Shown: one piece after another, positions 54,212 through 64,000 of the stretch | How positions within the stretch are numbered: the stretch's first letter is position 1 | How the letters are laid out: each line of letters begins with the position of its first letter | Assembly (NCBI GenBank): GCA_037576215.1 | Contig: JBANDB010000009.1 | Span: forward strand, 1,674,001-1,738,000 | DNA length: 64,000 nucleotides | Source: Armillaria gallica | Taxonomy: Eukaryota; Basidiomycota; Agaricomycetes; Agaricales; Physalacriaceae | Reading direction: 5' to 3' | Notes under the pieces: model-generated | Told to the model about the DNA's origin: nothing | What the model saw: the letters and a program-made list of their open reading frames with translations, nothing else | Databases searched by the model: none | Position numbers and translations under genes: made by a program

Positions 54212-55697
54212 TTACGCTAGAGCGGGCATGGTTCTCTTCCTCGCCTCCGCGCATTCCCCCGGAGTCGCCAAAATGAAATCTTGTTTCAATTCTGCATGCG
54301 GCTCGGCTCGTTGGAACCCACGAGCCAACGTCAAAGAAGTATCAGTTATCGTTTCCGTTTCCTAATTGTCATAGCTATAAATCCAAAAGGACCTCAACGG
54401 AAGAGAGCAACGAGAACGTACAACGATGAGAGAGGTTCTGACGCCGAAGACCGCATCACTCGTGATATATGGATCTCCTTTGAAGTAAAGCGCAGTGACT
54501 AGTTTCTCGTATCCGGGAGCCTGGGTGGATGTTTGCTCAGTCAGCAGAAGGTTAAACGGGACTGATGACACACTTCAATCTTGAAATGTAGATGCGCGGG
54601 ACGGAAGACGTGTCTACCAAGCCGTTCAATCAGCTTGCCAACGGGACCGTCGCTGGGAATTGCGTATGGAACAGGTCTACGAAAGTCAAATAATCGAAAA
54701 ACATCAGCTAGCGGGCATAACTTACATGACTGCCCGGAAAGAGTAGCTTCCGTCGGCAGCACTGGTAACCTTTCCTCTGCAGTCAGGTCCATCACGATCG
54801 GAGTACTTGATCATAAGGACATTAGTTCCAGCCGAGCACGTAGTCCAGTGGGAAACAAATTCCTCACTTGGGTATCATACAGACCCGTCTCGTCGGTCTC
54901 CCAAGCGTCTAAGACGGCTCCAGCAATCGGATTTCCCTTGGTGTCCATCACTTTCCCGGTAACAAACATATAGTCACCCTTCCCCTCGGACGCGATGGTC
55001 GCGCCATTTTCCACTGTTGGTGAGCGTTAGTCAAAAGTAGGCACCATGGGGAACGCAACCTACGGTCTTTGGCGTCTTCAGTGTGGAAAGGCCCTAGAAC
55101 GGTGGTTTCTGTCGCATTTGGAGGTTTGACGTTGTTCAGTGTGTCGACAAGCGTAGAAACGCCGACAACATCAGAGAGCAGGATAAATTCTGGAGACGGT
55201 TAGTTAGTCGATGCATGGAGAATGACAGCGAAGTCGGATTTGCCTTGACGTATGTCTGAACACATCTTTCCGGTCGCCGTAAGAAATTGTATCGCGGTCC
55301 TGAGCAACCTTGCGTCAAGCTAATATCCAACTCTGAGAAGGAAAAATCTACTCGCATCTATTCTTCCGTTGTGATGGATGTTTCCCGTACAAAATCATGA
55401 AGGTGATCGACCTTTCAAATGTTAGAAGAGTACAGAGAACGCGCTGAGCACGGCACGGTTACCAAGTTTTTGAAAATGAATTTCAATCTTTCGTCAGGAC
55501 CTGCAACAATACAATCAGTCTTGTGTCTGAGACACTACGCCTCGATGCGCACAGTTCGCGTTGATAGCATGGACGTTCGGCGTTATGGACTCTGCCGACA
55601 TGTCCAAGATCTTTGGTAACTTGGAGAGATCAACGCCATGCTTTTCAGCAACGCGTCTGGCAAGAATGGCAGGCTCAACAAATTTCTCGTTGGACAT
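54212..55697 (-). CDS. Intradiol ring-cleavage dioxygenase (catechol/hydroxyquinol type), possibly disrupted
   Basis: Members open catechol or hydroxyquinol rings with Fe(III) in the cytosol. Exons read: 55553-55697 (start MSNEKFVEP), 55463-55500 (PDERLKFIFKNL), one from 55411 down (DHLHDFVRETSITTEE), one ending before the intron at 55190 (AIQFLTATGKMCSDIRQ), 55064-55189 (EFILLSDVVGVSTLVD, then TVLGPFHTED), 54868-55013, 54726-54805, 54574-54676, 54422-54520 and 54212-54361. Hallmarks: an N-terminal dimerisation helix region, GLYDTQY-SDRDGPDCRG, YSFRAVIPVPYAIPSDGPVG and RPAHLHFKI with the two His iron ligands, then a FGVRTSLIV end. Two oddities: the intron before EFILL starts GC rather than GT, and after TTEE the frame hits TAG where the family has Trp, with no good donor nearby. 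It may be a pseudogene or have an unusual exon. Confidence 0.8.
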
Positions 55698-56876
55698 GGT
55701 GGTGGTGAGAGACAAAGAAACAGTGCGAGAATCGAACCAATATATACTGCCATGATGGGTGAAAGTTACTTTATTGAGCACATCAATTTCCTCCGGATTG
55801 AGAAGTGCTAAGAAGGGGTCATGAGTCCTGGCTCAATCATATTCGCCAGACCTCGACTCGACACCTACTCGCCCCCACCCTTTCTCAGAATGACTGCGGT
55901 CTGCATCGTCTGAATACGAAGTTAAGCGCGTTCTTCTTGATGCGGATTGTGTCAACTTCGTTTCCAATGCCTTCAAGGGGTAATTAAAGCCGGATCGAAG
56001 AAACACCGAGTCCTCCGATGTGAGCACGGACTAATGATTCTTGACATGATGTTCCCCCCATATCTCGACGACGCAGACAGCTCTCGATGTCTGTGAACCC
56101 ACACGTTGAAGGAAGACAAGCAGCTAGCTATTGGGCGCAGGGATTTCGCATGGCAGTGTATCCAGGATCCACATTATCTAAATGCCTATTCACAGGATCC
56201 ACAACTTTATTGCCAAATCCATCGACCTTCCTTGGATGCTTGGTCTTGCGGAAACACCGCACATTAATGGATTCATCACCCAAATGCGTTATCCGTCGTG
56301 GGTCACAGGGGTTGGGTAGGGGTGTAAGATACGTTACAGTTGGGCGATAGTCTCGAATCTCGAAGTTTCTCGAAGTTGGAAAGAATGCAGTATATGGGTT
56401 CGAGTAGCTGAAAAATCAGGTTGTAGCTGACTGACGCATAGTCGTCAATGACAGTCATATTCTTGGTGTTGGTGTGTTGGTGTTGGTACCGGCACAAGGT
56501 CCCAATCAGGAAACGGCCGGGTCCACAGCCCTGACATGGCTTGCCATGATGGTTATGATGACATTCCGCTTGCACCTGATTCGCTTACTCATCGCCTGAT
56601 GGCGCTTTGTCGTGGGCGACGAATTTCTTAAAGAGGAAATTAAGCGGATAAGCAGCCCCTCTTCTCGCAATTTCGATGATGAGATCCGCGTTGTGTCTCT
56701 AATACTACCTAAATTCAGTCTAATTCTTCCCATCACTTGCATCCCCCTTCATAAAGCGCTCAAATTCGTCTTTCCTTTCACTATCGTATTCCAACCTGTC
56801 TCAGTTACTCAGGCTTGCTAGAGCCAATCTACGAAATCAGCTTTCAAAGTCACTGTCTACCACACACCAATCCACC
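55698..56876. other. Divergent promoter region between dioxygenase and pirin genes
   Basis: No gene seen. It contains a minus-strand copy of the dispersed motif (56489-56535) next to a short TTGGTG-rich stretch. Confidence 0.45.
56489..56535 (-). repeat. Dispersed short motif, copy outside the array
   Basis: The reverse complement reads GGGCTGTGGACCCGGCCGT then TTCCTGATTGGGACCTTG, nearly identical to 37209-37250. This is the only similarity I found between the array and the single-copy region. Confidence 0.6.
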
Positions 56877-57768
56877 ATGTCGTCTACAAAGATCATTCCC
56901 CGTCGCAGCGAGGAGCGAGGAAATGCAGATCACGACTGGCTCAAGACGTTTCACACATTCTCATTCGCAATGTATGTATCGTTTTTGGTGATAGTAACAT
57001 TGTTTCATTCTTCGCTATCCAGGTTTCAGGATTCTGAACACGAAAGGTTCGGTGCTCTTCGAGTCATGAATGAAGACCGCGTTGAGACCAAAACTGGTTT
57101 CGGAACGCATTCGCATCGCGAATTCGAGATATTCTCGTACGTAGTCGCTGGAGCGCTGGAACAGTGAGTGAAGATATCTTCATCATGTACTCGTTGCTCA
57201 TTCCGACTTTAGCAAGGATTCCATGGGAAACACCGAGATCCTCAAGCGCGGCGACCTCCAACTCACGTCCGCAGGAACAGGCATTTCACATTCGGAAAAG
57301 GCTCATGGGCCGAGCGAAGTGCACTTCTTGCAGATCTGGTCGCTGCCTTCAACCCCACGCCTCCAACCCAAATATTTTACTCGCCATTTCACCGATGCCG
57401 AGAAAACGGACAAGTTTATCCGAGTTGTTGCACCTGTCGATGCTGAGGGAGTGCAGAAGGATAAGAGGGAGGGTGCTGGTCCGGCACCGGTGAACAGCCC
57501 GCTGACGCTCTACGCGACGCTTTTATCCTAGGGAAAGACGTTGACGCAGGCTATGAACGGAAAGAAGGGGTACATCCATGTGGTGCAGACTGGTGGATAC
57601 AATACCGGCCCAGCTACGGGTGCTACTATAAAGGTCAGCGGTGGGCCTGGTCCAGAGGAAACCCTGAAAGAGGGGGACGGCGCTTACCTCTTCATTGGAG
57701 ACGGCCAAGTCAAGGTGGAGAACGTTGGCGACAAGACGGCAGAGATCCTATTATTCGATCTAGAGTAA
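56877..57768 (+). CDS. Pirin-family protein (bicupin; quercetinase-like)
   Basis: Exons 56877-56971, 57023-57163, 57213-57489 and 57532-57768 are the simplest reading, about 250 aa. The pirin signature is clear: PHRGFETF-like region as GFGTHSHREFEIFSYV, then GDLQLTSAGTGISHSEKA with metal-binding His/Glu, HFLQIWSLP and a second cupin (KGYIHVVQTGGYN...EGDGAYLFIGDG). Start MSSTKIIPRRSEERGNADHDW is typical of the fungal branch. Pirins are iron-binding nuclear or cytosolic proteins, some with quercetin 2,3-dioxygenase activity. Odd point: reading straight through, codon TAG at 57529-57531 interrupts SPLTLYATLLS-GKTLTQ. A 42 bp in-frame intron (57490-57531, GTGAAC...CCTAG) would remove it, but also 13 residues that look like normal pirin sequence. 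Confidence 0.85.
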
Positions 57769-57781
57769 TTTGTACACTCTA

Positions 57782-58716
57782 TTAATCCTGACAGCATTCC
57801 ACGATATTTTTTCTGAGCTCCTTGATGCCGAAGGGAGGGATCATTTTTGCACTCGTGATGATGGGAGGTAGGCAAAACGGCGCAGCGTCGAAGATGTCCT
57901 TGCGCAGCTGACTAATAACGTCCTTCACCTCGTCTGGAAGTATGGCATCAGATTTAGTGATTACGGCCTGGATGGAATATCGTTGAACGCCATCTTCTGA
58001 GGTGTGCAGATTTTTGGTGAGATGTTCCAGCATCTGGACGTCATATTCGTTCAGTCGATGTTTGCCGTTGAAGGTGACGTATACCCGACGCAGTCTGGAC
58101 TACATGAGCGACGGTAATATGGAAAAAGGAATGAATGCTCACTCTTTACGCGTCTGCAAGTACTGATCGAATAGGTCCCCCCACTCGGATCTTCCCCTCC
58201 GTCCGTATCCTGGCGCATCGACGAGGACCAGTTGGCCTAGCTCTGGTCCAACACGGAAGAAGTTGAGCTGTCGCGTACGGCCCTAAATCGCAGATTAAAA
58301 ACGAGCAGAAATGGCAAGTTCCATGACAGACCGCCTTGGAACTAGTGACAAGTAAATTTTTGCGCCCTAGAACTGCGTTGAACAGGGATGACTTTCCCGA
58401 GTTGGCTCGCCCTGTGGAGATGTCAGTTGATACGTGTAAAATACAATGATCCACGACCAGATTCACCTGTAACAATTACCTACTCGTACCTTTAATATAC
58501 AGAGACAAGATTCTATGATGCAAATACCTCGGGCAAGCCTAAGAGCTTTGGGAAGACGATTTCCGAACCGGCATCCTTGGACGCGCCTGCAGCTGAGGCG
58601 AATTCGGCAGCTCTAGCATCTGAAAAAACATCCTTCACAGTAAAGCTATTGCGAGCACGGGCGGAAAGGAACCGTCGTGTTTGGAAGGACGTTGAAGAAG
58701 CAAGTGGTGGTTTCAT
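57782..58716 (-). CDS. EngB/YihA-type GTPase, probably mitochondrial
   Basis: GTP-binding motifs in order: G1 GRANSGKSSLFNAVLG, a candidate switch I region with TSSKAGRTRQLNFF (Thr of G2), G3 VDAPGYG and G4 ITKSD (TKxD class), then a SAK G5 motif, all typical of the TrmE-Era-EngA-EngB subfamily, EngB branch. Bacterial EngB acts in large-subunit ribosome assembly, and fungal relatives act at mitochondrial ribosomes. The N-terminus (MKPPLASSTSFQTRRFLSAR) is Arg- and Ser-rich without acids, fitting a mitochondrial targeting sequence. Well supported exons are 58143-58282 and 57782-58095 (intron GTGAGC...GTCCAG), with the G1 exon ending at 58332. The connection between the N-terminal exon (58716 down to about 58529) and the G1 exon is uncertain, since no single splice choice is clean. 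Confidence 0.82.
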
Positions 58717-60552
58717 TCCAAAGCCCGCCTCGGGAGTAACCGATCATCGCCGCCTAAAATCTTCGCGAAGTCCACAAAATGTTCAGCAACGTTCATGTAT
58801 TGGGTTTTCCAAAGCAGACAGGGTCTTCATGTTTCAGGCTACATCATCTCATGCTTGAGAGCTGTCAATAGAAAATCCACGAACTAATATATTTTTTATT
58901 TAATGACACGCTCACTGGAGGGCCGTTCAATTGGGCCCGTAGAATTATATTTTCTGACGACGGGGCATCATAGTTATTCACAAGACAAATACTATGAGGG
59001 CAAGACGAAACAAATCTGGCGAAAACAGGGCGGCCTGTCATTCTTTCCACTGACATTCATCTTTCTGCATTCGGGTTGAAGTATTCTAGATATGTCTAGC
59101 GACCAATAAATTTCAGTCCGCCAATATACTACTATTTACCTGTCTAGATTTTGACTGGTTTCATCCACCTTCCCAGAATGCAGGGTTAACGGTACGCCGA
59201 TATCGTAGAACCAGGACCATATGATCACTCTTGTTGATGATACTGTAATACTGCTTATCTCGGTGATATACGGACATTATACTATACAATATGAGGTGAA
59301 ATCACCGCCCGATAGGCTAGATTTAAATCCATACGTCATCGGTAGTAGGCGATAATGACGATTCGTGAATCGATAAGAAGCACATAGTGTGGAAATCGCG
59401 GTTTCTCACTGATCCGTTCGTCTGCGAATCAAGGACCCCGCGTCATTTTCTTTTTTAACTTGGACGGACCAGTCAGAATATTCTCATCGCCTCACTTGAC
59501 TACGTTGATCAAAGCAATCCCTGAAATACTTTGTGGGGTTCTAGACTCCTGGATGAAATGTGGGCCGCCCAAGAAGTCCACTTGCAGCGTTTTCCTTGAA
59601 CATCGGTCTGGGTTATATTGTTAACCCTTTGATTTCCATGGCCTAAGATCCAGAGATCCGAAGATCAGTGCCTTTCTCTCAAAGTCTCTTCTCATTAGCG
59701 CCTCGAGGCTGCGCTGCCGAGCTATTATGGCTTATTATGGTTCCTTTCCTGAGTCACGCAACCGACATGAGGTCGATATTTCTATCAAGCCACCGGCCTA
59801 TTGAGTCGGGTATTCCTTTCAAACTTAGATACGTTCAGACCAACCTTTGACAATGTTCGCTGCAGGTTTCTTCGGATGCATTCCGCTGTCATGATTCCAT
59901 TTGGTAAAGCTTACGTTCCTGCTGAGGTCGCGTGCTGTTGGACGGTTAAATCAAGACGACATTCTTGAAATCTGGTATCGCAAAACTGCGAAGAAACGAC
60001 CGATACACGATCGTTGCCCCGACGAGAAAGTGAAGTGTGAAATCGTGGTGGGAACGTGGGGAACGTGGAGGGCGCCCCGGCTTACCGGCTACCGGCTCCG
60101 TTCAAGCGCAGTGATGCGGTCCGATGTTGCCGTTTCTTTGCCTGAAGGGCCGACCACTCTTTTTTGGCACACGCCATCACTGTTCTACGACATGGGTTTC
60201 ACTCGATTGACATTACAAGGGGGAAAATATAAGATTGGCACCGGATGTGCCGCAGTGTTGCCGTGGTCGTGAGTATCAGCAAACATCGTCATTCGGAGTC
60301 CCTTCCTTCTGACCGTATTTTTGTGGATCTAGTACGCCTATGCGGAGGCATCGCTACTTAGAATCATATGTGTTTACTTACCCCGGACGCGTACCCATTT
60401 CCCCACTTGTGTTCGGTTTCAGGGGAACCTGGTGATTGCCGGAAACATCGTTTGACAGTCCTTTTGGAAGTAACGCACTTCAGCAACGTATTTATACCTT
60501 GGCAAATCCTTTTGTGTCAGTAGCTCTTAGGTTCCCAATACCCCTCTTACTC
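58717..60552. other. Intergenic, GTPase to MFS transporter
   Basis: 1.8 kb with no gene I can support. An open frame at 59901-60272 (plus, 123 codons) has no recognisable motif and lacks splice or comparison support. Confidence 0.4.
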
Positions 60553-62933
60553 ATGCCTTCCTCCAGATATTCGACGCGCAGTGTTAAGACCGTCGCGTCT
60601 ACAGCGGACAGCGAAGCTGCCAGCAACATAGTTGAATGTGACCATGCCAAGCTGCTTGAATCCAAGTATGAGCGCGACACGATGTCAGTAACCACTCCGT
60701 GGCAGGCTCCTACCACCATCGTCGTATCATGCTGACTACTTCTGTCGTAGACGTCGCGTCGACTGGCGAATGCTACCGCTCCTGGGCCTGTTGTACTCCG
60801 TGACTATCATCGACAGGTATGCCAATAAGTTATCGACATGTGATATCCTGGGCCTAATTTTTCAGGTCTAACATGGGCATAGCGCGTACTGCAGGAATGG
60901 GAACTGACTTGGTATGTCTCGGCGAGATCGTGTGTAGGGTGCCTTACTGATAGAACTAGTCTCTCGATGTCGGGAGTAGGTTCAGTATTGCCTCCTGTGT
61001 CTATTTTGTCCCATACATTCTGCTGTAGGTCACCTCTAAATATAGTTCTATCATTTTTCATGCTAATGCTGCTGTTTTGCCTACAGGCAGCTTCCGACAA
61101 ACCTTGTACTGCGATACTTTGGCGCGCGCTACTGTCTTACATTCTACATCTTCGGTTGGGGATGTGTTGAGCTCGCGAGCGGTTTCGTCAAAACTTGGAA
61201 AGAACTTGTTTTGTGCAGGGTTCTTCTTGGTGCATTGGAGGTAAGTTCCGGGGGCATCTCTAGTTGTCAGTTCTAATTCATCGTGTAGTCAGGATTCTTC
61301 CCCGCCTTGACATATATCGTATCAACATGGTGAGAGAGATAAGGCAATACCTACCCAACGGCATCTAAGGCTTGCTATGAATAGGTACACACGACAGGAA
61401 GTGCAAACCAGGTACGGCCGGCTCTTCCATACTTGACCGAAGTTGAGTTTGCCTCATTTCCCAGAATTGCTGCCTTCTTTCAAACATCAATCGCGCTGAG
61501 TGGTTTTGGCGCGATTCTATGTGAGGGCTCTTCGGTGTTTTGTCCTATTCAAACCAGCTGATGATCAACCGGTAGCATATGTCATCACTCTGATGCAAGG
61601 CCAGGGGGGTCTGAGCGGCTGGTCTTGGATTTTTGTGAGTAGCGCGTTCAGGGCCGTCGGTAACGCTTACTCATGCCGGGGATCAGATCATCGAAGGCCT
61701 TTTTACAGTGTTTTGTGCTCTTCTGACGTTCTTGTTCTTACCGGATTTCCCTGATAAGAATAGATTCTTGACTCGTGAACAAACGGACCTTGTGTTGAAG
61801 CGCGTCGAGCTCGACCGTGGTGACTCCGTTCCCGATGACATTACATTCGTCAGAGTCAAAGAAGTTCTTGGTGACTGGGTAATCTGGGCACATGGTGCGT
61901 CTAATTAGTAATATATCAAATAGTATTGCTAATGGTCCGTTCAGCACTGATGTTTATGTGCTCGGCCATGCCTGGATATGCAGCGAGTATGTTGTCCCTC
62001 AGCTTGTTATTTCGGGATGACCAAATGTTTTCTTCGAAGGCTATTTTACCCCAATCATCCTTTCCGGCATGGGGTTCAGCTTGTCTGAATCTTTGCTATT
62101 GTCAGCACCTCCGATAGTCTTCGCGGTATAACATTTCCATTGCTTATACGTTCTTCTCACGCTAAGCGTTCTTTGTGTTAGGCTGTGTGCTCCTTCATCT
62201 TTGCCTGGATATCGGACAAGGCAGGCCGTAGGGCCATTTTTATCGTCATGCAGAGTCTTCTGAACGTAGTTGGTCTCTTGCTGACTGGCTATGCCAATGG
62301 TCAGGCAGCACGATACATTGGTTCCGTTACTTTCCCGTCTCTGCTTTGCTACGACTAATTGACATTTGTAACAGGCATATTTTTGTTCTCTGCAGGTTCC
62401 TCAGGTTGTATGTCTGCTGTCATTTCCTACGTAAGTCATGATATGGATCTCTTGATACTTGATCTGAATGTCCCGCTCTCTGGCTAGAACGCGAACAATA
62501 TCGCTGGACAAACAAAGGTGCCTAGATTTCCACTTCAGTGTTTACGGTCTCACGTTTTTGCTATGGCTTAGCGATCCGTCTGTTCCGCGCTTATCGTTTC
62601 CTTCGGAGGCATTGGCGGGATTTTAGGAACCACAGTGTCGGTAAACTGCTACTGTATCGTATAACCTATCTGATATCACCGTGATGACAGATTCCGACAA
62701 CAGGATTACCCAAGGTGAAAGCTTTCTCCACTCTACTAATAGAATTAGTGTCTGACACCGAAGTCGCAATTCTCTGCAGATACATCCCGGGAACATGGGC
62801 AACAGTTGGAGCGCAGTTTTTGATGTTGACACTTTTAGCGCTTACCACAGCAACATATGCCCACCGCAACAAGCAGTCGGTTGCGCGCGGTGATATTCTG
62901 GAGGGACGACCCGGTTTCCGATACATTCTATAA
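60553..62933 (+). CDS. MFS transporter, anion:cation symporter (Dal5/allantoate permease) type
   Basis: A plasma-membrane transporter with about 12 predicted membrane spans, spread over more than ten short exons. Start ATG 60553 (MPSSRYSTRS). After a hydrophilic N-terminus, splice-supported pieces give WRMLPLLGLLYSVTIIDRSN, ARTAGMGTDL, SLDVGSRFSIASCVYFVPYI, QLPTNLVLRYFGARYCLTF, SGFFPALTYIVSTWYTR, then QTRIAAFFQTSIALSGFGAIL, GGLSGWSWIFIIEGLFTV, LPDFPDKNRFLT, a central loop, and a second half with YFTPIILSGMGFSLSESLL, ISDKAGRRA, SYNANNIAGQTKR and SFGGIGGILGT. It ends GRPGFRYIL with TAA at 62931-62933. NNIAGQTKR and the DFPDK loop are characteristic of the Dal5/TNA1-like group, whose substrates include allantoate, nicotinate, biotin precursors and other organic anions. 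Substrate here unknown. Confidence 0.87.
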
Positions 62934-64000
62934 ATTTTGGAAACTGACTGCTCGTCCAAAAAAATGTTTCGACGTATAATCACCATGTGATAAGATGTAT
63001 ATTAGAGGCAATCGATAATTAAATTCTCTGATGACGGGTGTGCTTAAACCCGATGCAGTACGACTTCTCAAGGGTTTATAAACTAAGAGGCATGTGTTCA
63101 CGGTGAATGCTAGACGGGTCACACTTAAGCCAGTGCCTTGCTTCGCTCACACAAACATCTATGCATGCGCTTTTCTTTCCTGCACAGATCGTTATCCAAA
63201 ATAACGTCCCCGCATCCCTTTTAATGATATCCCTCCACTCGGGTCATGGGAACAATTGACTAGTTCTGACGTGTCCTACAAAAACGTTTCGAAGCCCAGG
63301 GCGACACTAAAGTTTAAACGTGGAATGGTTTTGGGGGACATCGAGAAGTCAAACTTTATCATAGCTAGTGCCTCTGTGGGATTCGGTCGCGTTCTCATGT
63401 TTACCGAATCCTGTTTGGTACCCCAAGTTGCCCCGGCATAAGTGACGGTGTTATGAAATTTTTGGGGATCTGAAACCTAAAGGAAAGAGTGATGTCAGAT
63501 ATCGTACCGTGCAACTAGTACAACCACTAATAAGGACGTACTCCACGCAAATCACCAAATCCCGAAGTTATTCCGACACCAAGTCAAGGTCTTGGAATAT
63601 GGTTGACACCGCTGACGCATAGAAACCGTGTTGAACGCGATTCTCGGATGCTTCTCAAGACCCACGTACCCTGTCTCATGGGAAGTGGACATACTTCAGA
63701 ACTCCCTTGTTGAGAAATCGGTGTCGGGGGGGATACAGCATCAGGTCCAAGAAAATATTTAAATGTCATAAACCATGCTAAACTGCGACGGTATCATTCA
63801 CAGGGTGGAAGGTAGAGATCGCCTTGATGTATTGGAGGCTTTGTAGGGTCAACCTGGAAGTCTGATTAGGACGGCCTTCGATGGAAATCATATCCAAGGA
63901 CAAGGGTAGCCGGGAAAGAATCATAGGGCGTCTCTTTATTCCTTCTGTGCCGCTGCGGGCTGTATCGATATCGCGGGCCATAGCCGGCCCAGTGACAGAG
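62934..64000. other. Right-hand end of the window
   Basis: No gene recognised. Two short minus-strand frames (63584-63769 and 63778-63981) could be exons of a gene continuing past the edge, but I see no family motif or convincing splice sites. Confidence 0.35.

Noticed and set aside
55880..55990. Stretch with AATACGAAGTTAAGC resembling part of 5S rRNA
   Set aside because: Flanking sequence does not match fungal 5S rRNA or fold into its helices.
1..64000. Retrotransposon (LTR or LINE) sequences
   Set aside because: No reverse transcriptase, integrase or gag motifs and no paired LTRs were seen on either strand.

Overview
The window is nuclear DNA from a fungus, most likely a mushroom-forming basidiomycete (Agaricomycetes). 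The grounds are genes split by 42-70 bp GT-AG introns with CTAAC-type branch points, a fungal BTB/POZ gene, a Tnp2-type (CACTA) transposon of the kind common in these genomes, and single-copy fungal metabolic genes at the right end. No rRNA, tRNA or CRISPR was found.

Positions 1 to about 52.7 kb are a tandem array of five diverged copies of one module. In module order: gene A on the minus strand (multi-exon membrane protein of unknown function), a decayed minus-strand gene C, a plus-strand BTB/POZ gene, a non-coding spacer of about 2-3.5 kb, and plus-strand gene B (two exons, unknown function, Glu/Arg/Ala-rich coiled-coil tail). Unit 1 spans about 1-14690 (A1 cut by the window edge), unit 2 16441-26420, unit 3 26421-36574, unit 4 36575-46200 and unit 5 46200-52690. 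The units have decayed differently. Gene B is open in all four copies present. Gene A is open only in unit 3: A1, A2 and A5 carry stops or frameshifts and A4 is a 5' fragment. The BTB gene is intact only in unit 5.

Several transposons sit in single units, and the paralogous units often show the empty site: a 7.26 kb CACTA element (7164-14426) with two convergent genes whose stop codons overlap; a 222 bp CACTC-ended element (23177-23398, TCC duplication); a 621 bp Tc1/mariner-type element with an HTH remnant (33424-34044, TA duplication); a 618 bp foldback with virtually identical arms (39622-40239); and a 378 bp TA-flanked MITE (45398-45775). Unit 1 and unit 2 are separated by a 1.5 kb unrelated segment with a tandem repeat (14691-16169) and a broken BTB fragment.

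From about 52.7 kb to the end the sequence is single copy. It holds an intradiol ring-cleavage dioxygenase (minus), a pirin-family protein (plus), an EngB/YihA-type GTPase, probably mitochondrial (minus), and an MFS transporter of the Dal5/anion:cation symporter type (plus). Dioxygenase, pirin and transporter might act together on aromatic compounds, but this is only a positional inference. Exon coordinates were worked out by eye from splice signals, reading frame and comparison between copies.
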